Shown: positions 11,440 through 23,878, numbered from the stretch's first letter. The stretch is DNA of 64,000 nt from Topomyia yanbarensis (GCF_030247195.1 NC_080671.1:95119870-95183869); one strand, 5' to 3'. The notes: generated by a model from the sequence alone, not told the origin. A program made the numbers and translations.

Positions 11440-11830
11440 CATAGTGGTGGAGGCCCGTACGTTGGACCCCCCGGGCCCGTATTTTCTCTCTGCGGCCCTG
11501 GTTGTGGCATATAAATATTTTAATCGATTGGTGCGTAGAAACATATAGGTCTTCGATTTAAATTGAAAGGTTTTGAAATTTTTGAAGTTCTGCGTATTTC
11601 AGTGATTATTTTGAGATGTTTCAACGAACTTGAAAAACATTCTTCTAGAATTTGCAGCATACGATAATTTCAACAGATTGGTGTATCAAAACATATAGGC
11701 CATCGCTTTGAACTTCTAGTTATTTGCTAAATAAACGAAATTTCTGAAGTTCAACGTGTTTCAGTGATTTTTTTTGAGAATTTTCAACGAACTTGAAAAA
11801 TGAAATTCTACTATAAGTTGTAGCTAATGA
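11440..11830. repeat. GC-rich patch plus two ~150-bp degenerate tandem units
   Basis: CCCCCCGGGCCCG and TGCGGCCCTGGTTGTGGC (11465-11507) resemble the reverse of the patch at 8050-8140. Two related units follow (about 11510-11655 and 11660-11825), sharing GATTGGTG, AAACATATAGG, GTTTCAGTGATT and TTTCAACGAACTTGAAAAA. They also match 7950-8050. Confidence 0.6.
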
Positions 11831-12301
11831 TTACTACTTTTGCGATGAAAAATGCCGTTTTCACGCAATCTATCATACCTTAAACACAATTATGATCATT
11901 TTAAATTGCGTCAGCCTGTGGATGTACTAAGATGTCCTCTACAAACACCAATTCAAATATTGACAATCGATCGATGTTTATAGTAGATATGTTCCGAAAA
12001 CAAAACTCTTGAGCGTTTTTTCAAAAAGACATATCTACAATGAGTGACTCTCATTGTTTACTTTCTCTTCTGTTAAAAATTCGGTCGCATTAACATTTAT
12101 CCCTCAACTCTTTGCATAATATGCTTTTGCTAAGTCGTTTTGAATAAAAGCTCCAGAACTATGTTCTGATCTCCCCACTGTTCCTTACAAAAATCATAAA
12201 ATAAACAAGTATCTTTATTTTTAAAAAGAAATAATTTAACTTTTTCCTTTCAATCTATTCAGAATTAGAATAGTTATAATATGTCATAAACAACGTTTTG
12301 T

Positions 12302-12400
12302 ATACTCAGTTGCGTTTCGGCTTCGCCTCATCAGAAACCGACACTAACTTATTGTCGGAATAGGTTTCTGATGAGGCGAAGCCGAAACGCAACTGAGTAT
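12302..12400. repeat. perfect hairpin, 38-bp arms
   Basis: Arms 12302-12339 and 12363-12400 are exact reverse complements (ATACTCAGTTGCG ... CGCAACTGAGTAT). The 23-base loop contains CCGACA/TGTCGG and can pair further. Non-coding. Could be a miniature foldback element or a structured RNA source. Confidence 0.9.
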
Positions 12401-12454
12401 GAAATAAGGATTTGTGCCCTCAAGTGCAAAGACTGGTCTTACCAAAAAAAATTT

Positions 12455-12516
12455 CACCCTAGTGAGAAAGTTTGGTTTTTACCAAATTTTCCTCCTTAGG
12501 GTGAAATATAGCATAA
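12455..12516 (-). mobile_element. 62-bp hairpin element, copy 1
   Basis: CACCCTAGTGAGAAAG ... CTCCTTAGGGTG folds on itself with a short loop and ends TATAGCAT. It is the reverse orientation of the copy at 53851-53912. A degenerate third copy is at 48046-48105. Confidence 0.7.
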
Positions 12517-12539
12517 CGTTTTGTAGTTTAATAGTACTT

Positions 12540-13460
12540 TATTGATAGAATTGTTTAATTTTTGTAGAGACTCACTTTTAACGATGATTGACGGTGTATC
12601 AAAAATTTAGATGATAGTTTAGTAGTGATGATTTTAATAGTACATGGTGTAAAAAATATTGAACGATGTTTAAAAAATATGGTTTGGTTAAAAGTTTAAA
12701 CTTTGTTTGCTCCCTATTTTGGCCACCATTTTATTCTATCTACACCACAATCCGTCGACCCAATCTACGGTAGCCAAACCTGGCTACACACGACTTTTAC
12801 CGTTGGTTGAGTTTCATTTCCTATTCTATTTGTTACCAGTTCTGCATTTTACGGCACACAAATCCACTACCGGCTGTAAATCCATCCGCGAAGCTCGACC
12901 CCGCCACCGACCGACCGTCGCGCCACCACTAATCCACCATAGGGGATTATTCCGGGTGCACAAATTTCATCCAAAGCCCCCCACCTGAAAAGCGTTTCCA
13001 ATCGGTTGGGTGTGGCCCGTTCTAGATGAAATATATCCCTGGTTGATCCTGACGGTAACGCCACACTCAAACACATACACACACATGCTATAACATCACA
13101 TCTCGTACTCGGTTTCGGCATGGGCGATGGGCAGACATCGATACCGGAGCTTGGCAGTGTCAGGTCAGGATGCAGAAAAATATCGTTGATTGGGAAAATG
13201 AGGAAATAAACGTCCATTTTATGCTATATCAACGGAAATGGACGGAAACGAAAGCACATAAATACAATATCGAGGTCGGTGAAAAAAAAAACCGAAAACT
13301 TCAGCAACTTATCATCATGCCGAATTAATTAATCATACACATGTCTGCCTCGGCTTGGAATTTAATCAACGATTTACGCTTCGCTTCAAAGAAATTCGAT
13401 TACATAATGTTGGATTATACTTCCGCTTATCGCTGCCGATAATTTAGGGTAATGAGACTA
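12540..13460. other. no gene recognised
   Basis: Less AT-rich than its surroundings. Two overlapping opposite open frames (12707-12988 plus, 12867-13217 minus) show no recognisable domain. Confidence 0.4.
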
Positions 13461-13476
13461 TTTTGGCAGTCTTTTC

Positions 13477-14040
13477 CCCTTTTTGCCTTTCTGATATAGA
13501 AAGGTTATGCAATCGCTCTGAAAATTGTCAATGTAATCGCGGGCCGAATGTCATATGCCATTCGACTCAGTTCGTCGAAATCGGAAAATGTCTGTGTGTG
13601 TATGTTTGTATGTGGAAAAAAATGTCACCTGTTTCTCAGAGATGGCTGGACCGATTTGCACAAACTTAGTTTCAAATGAAAGGTACAACATTCCCATCGG
13701 CTGCTATTGAATTTTTTATTGATTGGACTTCCGGTTCCGGAGTTACGGGTTGAAGAGTGCGACCACACAGCAAATTCCCGTATAAACTGAAATGAAAAAA
13801 TTTCAAACTCGAATTTGCATTTTTGATACCAAATGACTTTAAAATGCATAAAACGTTGAGTTTTGATGAAATCTCGAAAACATTTTTTTTGACGAAAATC
13901 GACTTTTTTGGACTTTGGCATATGTTTGCCTTTCTTATATAGAAAGGTTATGCAAGCGCTCTAAAAATCGTCAACATAATCCCGGCGTACTACGTCGGTT
14001 TCGACAGCATGAAGTACAAAGCTACTTTACGCTCGCTCGG
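13477..14040 (+). repeat. mosquito-type dispersed repeat with CCTTTCT-ATAT-AGAAAGG start
   Basis: A unit of about 450 bp starts with a short palindrome (CCTTTCTGATATAGAAAGG). It then has GGTTATGCAATCGCTC, CATTCGACTCAGTTCGTCGA, a short GTGTGTATGTTTGTATGTG tract and GGAGTTACGGGTTGAA. A second, truncated unit starts at 13929 in the same orientation. Related pieces lie at 63450-63900. Non-coding; the open frame on the minus strand at 13625-13921 lies inside the repeat. Confidence 0.75.
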
Positions 14041-15340
14041 ACATGCCGTAGACTCAAGTGATTCGCATTTCTAATGCCAAAAAGATCCTGACTCCTGCGG
14101 TAGCAGACAAAGGGTTTAGTCGCCGGGAAACTCTTAGCTTGCAAATATGACCCTTTCCACGCTTTTATAAACTTTCTTCCTTACACTCCTTGCTCTCCCT
14201 TGAGTACTATTTCGGCAGTACTAGGATTAAATGCGTATAAATTAGTTTCAATATATTTGCTTTGCTCCTAAGAATCAGTAAAATAAGACGAATATGCTTA
14301 AAATAGTAAAATAATAAGTTTGAGCGCATCAAAATCTCGAATCGCCAATGCCCCAAATTTTTTTTCCAACCACTTGAGCCAATGCGGAACAAAGATGGCG
14401 GCAGACGCTACTCTACCCAACGACTTCAAATGGGTAGGGCGATAGATGGATTAAGGTGAAGATCGGTTCATTACCCTTAGCGGTCGAAATGTATAGGTAG
14501 GTACCCAGAAGTTGAACGGTGATTAATCGGCACCGGATCTGATCTGAAATTGATGGCATCTTTATTGGGCAGGGGAACAATTTTACAACAGCATTTTTTA
14601 GCCGTCCAAAATTGGATCCTTTTTTCATCGCATCATTTCGTTATTTTGTTATCGCTACGATTATGGTTTGAATGTTGTTCCGCCGTAAAACCATTTGTAG
14701 ATAGGGGATAGGGGTTTGGGGGTTCTCTATTACACTTCCCACACGTGTACTTGAAAAACGGGAACAGATCGGTACACTGTTTGGTAGGGGTAGTTTTGTT
14801 GGGAACGGCAACATCTCCTCTCAATCGTGTTTCCAGGATGCGGTACGAGTACAACTTATTTTGTTGATGTGTTTCTCCTGCTTCGAACAAGTGGCGGATG
14901 ATTTGCGAAATCTAAACAACATCTGCAAGCGTTTCTGTAATTCATGTACGTAATGTGCGTTTCGTCGAAGCATACACATGAATAGTGACGTTAGTTTGCT
15001 CTCAATTTAGCGTCATATCAAACGGTTGATTGTTTGTTGTGCCACAAACAAGCGGCCTCACCAAAATGGAGTATATTGTTCGAACGTGACGTGAGTTGGT
15101 CGTTCAGCAAAATTCGGCAAATATTTTTTTCTTCAAATATAACATTACATCTACTGTGTAGTTCAGCTTATAATCGACCCTTACACGAGGCATGAATTCA
15201 AAATAAATTGTGTTGAATAGGATATTACCAGTATGTGTGAACCGGTAGCTGTGCCTTCAACGAGGCAATAAACTGAAGCACGTAAATGGAACGATAATAA
15301 AAGTATACACGAATTATTTGATCGACGATAAAATTCCGTC
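14041..15340. other. no gene recognised
   Basis: Three small minus-strand open frames (14207-14392, 14413-14628, 14633-14890) have no domain I recognise and no visible promoter or splice context. Possibly unique host intergenic DNA. Confidence 0.4.
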
Positions 15341-15344
15341 CATC

Positions 15345-15600
15345 TTCACGAAAAAATCCGTTCAAAAATTCCAGGAAAGATCATAATTTCCAGAACTAAA
15401 CGCTTTACGAAAATCGTGACCAAGTTCCTGAAATTATTAATAATAAACTTCGTATTCGTGAAACTATTTGTGTTTCAAAAAAAGCTAGCTCGCACCAAAA
15501 ATATACATGGCGTTACATTGGAATATTTGGTTGGGTTACTCTGGTTGTTCCCTGGACATATTTAGTTTCTATTATGATTCTTTTGAATAATTTGAAGACA
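15345..15600 (+). repeat. dispersed repeat family D, copy 1
   Basis: AAAAAATCCGTTCA, AATAAACTTCGTATTCGTGAA, TATACATGGCGTTACAT and GGTTGGGTTACTCTGG blocks are shared with 26276-27002 (interrupted copy) and, inverted, 59160-59440. Non-coding. Confidence 0.7.
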
Positions 15601-15714
15601 CTGGTTTTGTGAAACTATACCAACTTAAAGAGCCGACAGTTAAACGATGGATCTTCAAATGCGCGTAAAAACCTTACTATCTTTTAGCACACACATGGTT
15701 AACAAAGTTTCACA

Positions 15715-18700
15715 TTACATTACATTTATCTTAACTAAATAACAATTAGTCTCTAAATAACAATCAGAAAAGTCGAAATATTCATAAAGCTTATTAAATA
15801 CATTGCACATGGCCCTAATGGGCTCGCTCTGGCCATATTCAGTACGTTGAAAGTCAAGTCTTAAAAAGTCTCGCGATCTTAAATATCTAGGGGGCACGTT
15901 AACATTAACCTGTGATAATATATCTGGGGCATCTATCTTACTAGTTAGAAGCTTTCCAATAAAAACAGCTCTAGATATATTTCTTCTTTTGGCAAGGGTA
16001 TCCATGTCTAGCAAACGGCAGCGATCGACATATGGTGGTAGCTCCAGTGGGTTTTGCCATGGTAAAGATTTGAGAGCGTAACGAATGAACCTAGCTTGTA
16101 CTGCTTCAATTCTATTTGTCCAAACACCCGTGTAAGGACTCCAGACGACCGCAGACGCTTCGAGAATAGAACGGACCAGAGAGAAGTATGTACAGAGATC
16201 GCAAACAGTACGAATCGGTAAATTCTTTTGCGATTCTTATGATGAAACCAAGGTTTCTATTTGCTTAGGATATAGTGTTTGAATAATGATCTTTGAAGGT
16301 CAGTTGTGAATCCAGCAGCACGCCAAGGTCTCTTACAACTGACACTCTTTCGAGTGATTGTCCTGAGATCGAATAATTCCAAGGGATTGGATTTTTTCTG
16401 CGGGTAAATGAGATCACAAAGCATTTCGACACACTGAGAGTTAAAAAGGTTACAAGTACACCAATAATAGAAAGCATCTAAGTATCGCTGTAGTGCGATG
16501 CAGTCTTCTATGAAACGTATGATGAGAAATAGTTTCAGATCGTCAGCGTAAATTAGTTTGCATCCCGACGGTAAGATAAAGCAAACGTCATTGAAGTACA
16601 AGGAAACAAGTAAGGGTCCGAGATTGCTTCCCTGGGGATCTCCCGACATGTTGATGAAGCTATATGACTCATGACTCAACGAGATATGACTTGAGCCACT
16701 CCATGAAGTTTCGAGATGCACCAAGCCGCTCAATCTTCACTAGCAGAAGAGAGTGATCGACGCGATCAAATGCCGCTTTGAGATCCGTATAGATAGCATC
16801 TACTTGGGCTCCAGACTCTATATGTTTAATACAGTGCGAGGTAAACTGAGCTAAATTCGTAGTTGTGGATCTAGCTGGGAAGAAGCCATGTTGTTCTGAT
16901 GATATGTACGTTTTAGTTGCTCTGAATAGTACATTTATAGCAGGAATCCCATCTGGTCCAGCTGAAGTTGATGACTTCATTTTTCCAATAGCCGCAAGAA
17001 TATTTTCATCGGAAAAGCTAATGTTACTTAGGTTCAACACATCACAAGGAACACCGCGGATACCGCATTCAATTTCACTTGAAAAATGCTTCGCAAACAG
17101 ATCGCAGATATCACGAGGTGTGTTTTCAGATTCATCTGCCAGAAACAGACTGGTAGGAAGTCCATTCTCCTTGCGCTTTCCATTTACAAAAGACCAAAAG
17201 CTTTTTGGATTCCGTTTAAGATTGGATTGAGTTTTTGAAACATGTCTGGAATAAAGAAAGCGGTTGTACGATTCATAATTGCTGCTGGCGATAATAAACT
17301 CCTGCTTTGTGAATGGGTTGCGTCGGCTTGTATAATGGCGGAGTGCTGCTGCTTTCCAACTTTTGAGCTGTCGAAGGCGCCGATTTGACTAGGGAGGCTT
17401 ATTGCGAGGACTAGGTGCCGGAACATGTACTCTAAACAAATCTGTTAAGGTGAGTGTAAACCTATCTACAGCAACAACAACATCTATTGCGTGTTTTAGC
17501 AGGGTCAACCAGTCGATATTCTATAGTGAGTTGTGAAGACCAGGAATATCGGCTTTTGTAATTAAAACTTAAAACTTCGGTCTTCAAGAATCTCATCGAA
17601 AGAAATCCGCTGGGCACAGACCTGTGTCACTGCGAGAGGAGGGTGATATGAGTCAATATCGACTGCTTCAAAGATATAGCAGTTTTTCGAAGCTTCTTCT
17701 TGGACAAACAGCAGATCTAAGGTTCGATTCCGTTTGTTAATAACTGTACATATTTATGACATTTTTAGTATGGACATCCCATCGAGCAAAGCAATACTAG
17801 ACCTTGAGAAAGTAGATTCAGATGGATCGGGAGAAGCGTAGCCAGAATAAGTGGATTTCCATATAAGCCCAGGCTGGTTATAATCGCCAAATAGTAAATG
17901 AACAGCGTTTGGTTCCAGAGAGTTAGTGATATCAAGCGCGGTATCGACATACGCTTGAATAACATTAGCGTCATCAGCAGAGTTCGGAGGAAGATACACA
18001 ACATCTACACATATAGTGGCATCTTGAATGCGAATATTCACCCACAGTTGCTCAATACCGTTGTTGTTAATTGTGTTTCGTTTTGACGATAGCCGGTTGG
18101 ATACCGCGATAAGAACACCACCACCTCGCGTTTTTCCAGTACTTGATGGGTTACGATCATTGCGGTAGATGGTGTAACTTGGTCCTAATAGCTGAATCGA
18201 GTTGATTTGATCGTTCAACCATGTTTCAGTTAAAACAATCACATCATAATCAACATCCGTGGCAGCAACGAACAGCTCATCGATTTTCGTACGAAGTCCT
18301 CTTACGTTCTGGTAATATATTCGAAGTTGATCACACATATTATCATCTGAAGACAGCATACGTGTACGTTGAGGGCGATTTATAGCAATGGTAGTATCCA
18401 CCTGCGGAGGAGATGGATTTTCAACGAGCGCAGTATCAACCTGTCCAACTTCGGAAGAACATATACACTCTTGATTTTTACCTGAGTAAACTGAAATTGA
18501 ACTATTGTGATCATCGGATCCACTGTTTACATAACCGTTGGTGGAATCAAGCATATTTTGTCCATCAGTTGTCTGCAAATGGAGTTCATTTTGAGGAGGT
18601 GCAGTACCTAGCGTAACTTCGGCGGAACATATACCCTCCCTGGCTTTACCTGGCAGAGCAGGAGTTTCTACTAGCTCTTTTATTCCTGTGAAGTCATCCA

Positions 18701-18866
18701 AGTCTGATGTGTTATATTGTGATTCATCGTTGATCTGCAATCCAATCTGACTACAGTGTGGTGCAGTATCAATCCTAGCTTCAGGCGGGCATATACTGTT
18801 AATATATTTACCTGACAGAGCAGGAGTGTCGACTAGCTCTTCCAGTCCAAAATTGGTAGCAATCAC
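15715..18866 (-). pseudogene. LINE ORF2: APE endonuclease and reverse transcriptase, frameshifted
   Basis: The longest piece (17754-18866, 370 codons) has an N-terminal extension of ~55-residue repeats. The endonuclease follows: YYQNVRGLRTKIDEL, VLTETWLND, RGGGVLIAV, YLPPN and LFGDYNQPG. Past a frameshift, the usual SDHxP motif reads SYHPP (about 17646-17657). A linker (NPKSFWSFVNGKRKENGLPT, about 17215-17160) leads to the reverse transcriptase: SAGPDGIP, EQHGFFPARSTTTNL and the catalytic TDLKAAFDRVDH (16669-17040), then GDPQGSNLGPLL and YADDLKLF (16257-16733). The C-terminal piece at 15715-16014 has YLRSRDFLRLDFQRTEYG. Several frame changes, a short rearrangement near 16670-16735 and the SDH change make it inactive. 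Confidence 0.85.
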
Positions 18867-18881
18867 ATGATGGGCTGATTG

Positions 18882-20243
18882 CTATGCAGTATAGTCTGTT
18901 CGCTGCCTAGATTTCTTCAGTCTTTTCAGGTAGATCGGGCAATCTGAACTCCACGAAGAATGATCAATTGCGAGCTGATTGTCCCTAGGCTGATTGTTCC
19001 TCTCGATATTCGCGTTACAGCAGTTCACACATTTTGTGGATTCCGAGGTGCATTCCTTTCCATTATGTTCTTCCGCGCATTTAGGACAACGTAACGGTTT
19101 CGTGCATGTTGCTGCAATATGGCCGTGTTCGCAACAACGATAACAGCGAAGGACGTTTATATACTCGCGTACACTCTGCATCTTTCCCAGCCAAGATTAA
19201 CACGCTGTACTGTCAATAGCATCTCAAATGTTCTTGCGTCGGTTTCAATGATCACCGATCTTCTAGCTTCATCCTGCTTCTGATGTTCTACCAATCGAAT
19301 GATTTTTATTTCAGCAGTTCAAGTATGTTATCGTCAGAAAATCCTAATATCTTCAGCCTAGGTTTGAGCGCAGTCTGGATTTCGACCTCGTAGTTGTCTT
19401 GAAGAGAAGACTTTGCCAGCATGAGAAGCATTTGAGCCGCCGCTTGAGTGTCACATCGTATAACCGCATATCCGTTTTCCTTTAACGAATACTTCTTTTA
19501 CAGCAAACTGAACCGGGTCGATTTTCATCCGTATGACGCTTTTAGTTGTTTCGGCACTTTGGTTTGAGAACCGTTTGCTCAAATTTGTTCGAAGTGTTGA
19601 GCTTGGCATGTGCGTTGCCGTCGGAGTTGCATAAGTTTTTTGGCTGTGCAGTTATCTTTCCGATACTGCTAATGCGACGTGGACCTAACCGTAATAGACC
19701 ACCACCACCACTGTCGTTCGCAAGGTCTCCAAGTAGAGGTCTTTTGTTGGCTGGTAAATCATTTGAGGGTAAACCAGTTCCTTTTCGCTTGAGATTACTC
19801 GATTTCCCCGATAGTACGCTGGCAAAACTGTATCCGTCGCTCAATCCACTAGCAGCCTGATCGTGATTAAAATTGAGGTTTTGAATTCTGGAAATAATGC
19901 TCTCAGCAATGCGAATTTCCATAGCCTGTACATGCTCTTCCAATACAGAGATTGCCTTAAGGGTCAGATCATTCATTCGATTTTCCTGCTGCTTATTCAT
20001 ATCGGTCATAGCTTTTAATATATCAGAGTACTTATTCTGCACATCAACCAGACAAAGCTGTTTCTTTCGGCATCCAAAGCACACATACCGAAGCGAGGTG
20101 TTCGCTCTTAATGCGGTAATACCAGCAAGATTGAAATCAGTACACTTGAAATGCAATATTTGATCACAACCGCCGAAGCAGTAAATGCGATCATTCTCGC
20201 TGGATATCTTCAGCGCATACGCACAACCCAGCACAGACGTCAC
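18882..20243 (-). pseudogene. LINE ORF1 with PHD-like finger and CCHC zinc knuckles, broken
   Basis: The N-terminal part (19542-20243, 233 codons) has a cysteine/histidine cluster (CFGGCDQILHFKC ... VCFGCRKK), like the PHD-type finger found in some LINE ORF1 proteins. A probable coiled stretch follows (TDMNKQQENRMNDLTLKAI). Frames are disrupted between 19182 and 19541. The C-terminal piece (18882-19181) has knuckles CYRCCEHGHIAATC and CPKCAEEHNGKEC. It would bind RNA and package the element transcript. It sits directly upstream of ORF2, as in two-ORF LINEs. Confidence 0.75.
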
Positions 20244-20740
20244 TGTTCAAAGCAGTTTTGCGCCTTCTGCTTTGATCGCCCCGTGCGCGAGGACCCCGCG
20301 TACCGAAAGCAACTCCACCAACGGATTTTTCTGCTCAAAACGATGCAAAAACAATTGCAATTTTTGTTCGATATTTCGAAACAGCGTCACAGTTTAAAGT
20401 AGATATTTATATCACTGGAACCGTCGTGCACTTATCTATACTATAAGATCAAATATGCTAATCAACTGTTAGTTATCGAAGCAGAGGATACAAATTTAAT
20501 CGCAACAAACACATTCGAATCCGCGTCGCTTAAATCACAGGTCTTATTAAGCCATAAAAATGGGAAAGAATTTATATGTCACTGTAAGATGAATTAATCC
20601 GTTTTTTATATCAAATTTGAGCTCAGCGATCCCAAATTCACTAAAAATATATGGTTACAAGACAAAATTCCCTAAAATTAAATGTAGTAGAGGAAGGGAA
20701 CGCCAGTTAAAGGGGGAGGGGAAGGTTGATGGTGTAAGGG

Positions 20741-21235
20741 AATTCGGCCAAATGATGTATTCGGCCAAATGACGCATTCGGCCAAATGACCCATTCGTCC
20801 AAATGACCCATTCGTCCAAATGAGCCATTCGACCAAATGACCCATTCGGCCAAATGACCCATTCGGCTAAATGACCCAGTCGGCCGAATGACCCATTCGG
20901 CCAAATGACCCATTCGGCCAAATGACTCATTTGACCGAATGACTCATTTGGCCGAACGAGTCATTTGGACAAACGACCCATTCGGCCAAATGACCCATTC
21001 GGCCAAATGACCCATTCGGCCAAATGACCCATTCGGCCAAATGACCCATTCGGGCAAATGACCCATTCGGCTAAATGACCCAGTCGGCCTAATGGCCCAT
21101 TCGGCCAAATGACCCATTCGGCCAAATGACATATTCGGCCTAATGACCCGTTCGGCCAAACCAAGTATGAGTTGACCTAATTGCGTTCGGTCAAACAGCA
21201 TTCTGCCAAATGACTTTCGGCCAAATGACCGGACA
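20741..21235 (-). repeat. 17-bp minisatellite array 1
   Basis: Unit GGCCAAATGACCCATTC in about 29 near-copies, increasingly diverged toward 21235. A block of about 2.5 units at 20928-20970 is in the opposite orientation, so the array switches direction twice. The reverse strand is open in several frames, giving the periodic peptide MGHLAEWVIWPNGSFGR; this is a by-product. The same unit forms array 2 (27290-28529) on the other strand. Confidence 0.95.
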
Positions 21236-21239
21236 CCCT

Positions 21240-22540
21240 AGAAGCATATTGGAAGAAAAACCATTCTCCTAACGTTTTCCATTTACCAATAGTTTTTTTT
21301 TAATTTCGTTTAAGTTTAGATTGAGTTTTCAATTCATGCTTGGAGTAGAGGGATCAGTTGTACGATTTGTTGCTGTTGCTGGCGTTTGTGAAAAAATTTA
21401 GTGGACTTGTCTAACATCGTAGTGCTGCCATTTTATTATGTTCCTTCTACTTTCCGAAAAGAAAACGTTTGACGTTATTACAGGATTAGAATCATTTTCG
21501 TATAACTTGGATCGTGATTTCAGAAAGGTACCAATACAAGCAATCATCATTTACTTACCATAGATATATGTTGTCAATGTAAACACAATATATGAATAGT
21601 TCCACATTACAAAGGGAATTTCACTAAGACTTACCTGGAATAGAAAAAATGAAAAACAGTTAGTTATACGTACTATCCAAAAATTAGATGTTGTATTAAA
21701 TTTTGGAATATGTAGGACATGCATTAACAACGGAAAATAGTTTTTGAAATACTTTTCGAATAAGGCTCTAAAAAGTGAAAATTCCCTATCTCGGTCAGAG
21801 TCATCAATATAGTGCACCAAGAGAACAGTACAATGATGAAAAGTTTTAAGTATTTGTTTCTCTTATCATTTGTTTTGAGCTGTTTGAAGCGAACAGAGCA
21901 TCTCCCCGAAGGACTGTACAATACCGGATGGTGGGGAAAGATGACGTTTTGGTTATGCTAGTATTAGTAGCTGGACGGAATAGAAAGTCGCACAGCACAA
22001 AAACGTGCGAGAGAGAGCGATTGTAGTGCGTATTCGCGAGACTATAAAAAGATGGGTGGGTAGAGTCTGTGATATAATCAAAGTGTCTTGACTACACTTC
22101 AGACATGTTGTTTCAAATTTAATGATATGCAGCGGATTCATTAGATTTGAAATAATATTTTGATTGATTTTTTTTCAAATTATTCTTCATGGTAATCATT
22201 AGGGTTCGGAAAAAAAACCTTTGATGTTTGTGCTGCATTCAAAGATCGTTTGATGCTGTTGACTTCTGTCAGCATGACATGACTGGTGTAACTATAGGTC
22301 CTCAACCGGTTATAATTTTACCATGTGTTGTGTATAGCAAATTTCAAATTGAACCACAGGATCAATCAAATGAAGTATTAGTCTAAGATATGAAAAATGC
22401 GAAATATATTTTCTACTTTCTACATTGATGTTTTTCTTTACCAAGCAAAATAACCCTCATCAGCGTTAAAAGTTATTAAAATGTTTGAAGTGCAGTCACG
22501 ACTCTCCGATTATGTCACAGACATAACACTTTTTTCATAT
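21240..22540. other. no gene recognised
   Basis: AT-rich. Small minus-strand frames around 21551-22141 carry no recognisable motif. Confidence 0.4.
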
Positions 22541-22545
22541 TAAAT

Positions 22546-22690
22546 TCCCGTCGGCCTCCGTCTGCACTGAGTGCCCATCACTGACGCCAGCAGAGAGGCG
22601 ACTTCACCTTCCGGATCCTAGATACCGGTCCATCAACACATGGACCAGGATCAAAGGTGTTGAGTCTCTTCCGGAGGAAGACCAAATCAG
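22546..22690 (-). mobile_element. SINE fragment (family of 1457-2000)
   Basis: Contains ACGCCAGCAGAGAGGCGACTT, GATACCGGTCCATCAAC and TCTTCCGGAGGAAGACC, which match the middle of the minus-strand SINE at 50340-50430. Both ends are missing. Confidence 0.6.
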
Positions 22691-23878
22691 AGAAATTATT
22701 TCCCTCAGGAAATCCAAAACTTGTTTACGCTTGCAGCAAAAAAAATGCACATTTTAGCTATCCAAACAACATATTTACACAGAAAGCAACAGCTCTTTAA
22801 AAGGCAGCTAGCTCTGATGTTGCTTTTCCATCGCATGACAAGGCAAGGCAAAGCGCATCAATCATGGAAAGCAGCTGCCACTCTACTGACTCAATTTGCT
22901 CGCATAATATGTACTCTGGTAGCTTGTTTGTGTCATTTGATCGATGAACCGGCATTCGAGAGTAACCTTTCGTTGCGATCCGAAAAATGTCGTAATTGAA
23001 AATGGTTTTTTGCCATTTTCCCTCCTAGGTCATCTGGTTTCGAGTGCGACATTTCTCGGTCTCGCTGGAAAGTAATTAATGTTTCCTGCAGGCAGTCGAG
23101 CGAAGCCCTAATTGATCCTTTCAGAAGCACTGGAACCTGCAACCTATGTATGTGCCAGTAACAACAACAAAAAACCCGAGAACCCGACTCTCCGAATACG
23201 AGAAGAAGTAATCCCGTGTCCCTTTGAACCTGGGTGGAAGGAGGAGGGGGGAGAGAAAATAAGTGTGCTCGACAAAACGATTTGATTGCAGGGAATCACT
23301 AGTGCACAGTATTTTATTCCGTTACACCAAGCACAAAAAGCTGAGTGCTCCACTGGAGCAATCCGTTTCCATAAAGGCAAACGAAAGATGCTATGCTCAA
23401 TCATATCACATGCCAACCAATAGACCGTTCCTGTTACAAGATCTGGGAATCACGGTCTTAGCAGAGAACGTAGCGTGATATGTAGTGCAAAACAACCATC
23501 AGCAATCGATTTTCTTTGTCCTGGTGATGAATACATAATCAAGAGCTATCAACCCCTGTTCGATGGTACTCGTACATGCAAACCAAGCCCACAACAGTGC
23601 CAGGGAAGCACAACACCACCCCTCCCCTCTCTCCCAACTCCCAGTTTTATTTGACTTGGAGTTTCGTTATGAGCTTCCAACAGACAGAACTATTCGAGTT
23701 GAGGCGCCGGTCCGCTGGGGAACGTTAACTATTCGTTCGGTGTTGTTTATTAGGGTTGGTTGAGGGGGAAGGTGTTTCTTTTTGTTTGAGTTGGAAATGG
23801 GATCGAAGGCGTTGTCGTTTCTGTAGTCAATGGTAAGATTCTGAAAAGCTGTAAATATTTGTGTATAGCTGGCAAACT
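22691..23878. other. no gene recognised
   Basis: More balanced base composition than its surroundings. Several short frames on both strands show no domain. Possibly unique host DNA. Confidence 0.35.

Larger units (their letters stand above)
15700..20420 (-). mobile_element. degenerate CR1/Jockey-group LINE
   Basis: Minus-strand order is PHD-like finger and zinc-knuckle ORF1, APE endonuclease, linker, reverse transcriptase, C-terminal domain, then a TAATG-type short repeat at the 3' end (15710-15725). No RNase H domain is visible, which favours the Jockey/CR1 side over the I/R1 groups. Multiple frameshifts and stops make it non-autonomous. Boundaries are approximate because no target duplication was found. 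Confidence 0.8.

Noticed and set aside
13033..13050. CCTGGTTGATCCTG, identical to the start of eukaryotic 18S rRNA
   Set aside because: The match ends after 14 bases and the following sequence is unrelated to 18S rRNA.
12707..13217. Overlapping opposite frames of 93 and 116 codons that might be a host exon
   Set aside because: No known domain, no clear splice signals, and no frame preference could be shown by eye.
20655..21201. Open minus-strand frames of 67-91 codons
   Set aside because: Translation of the 17-bp minisatellite in rotating phase, not genes.
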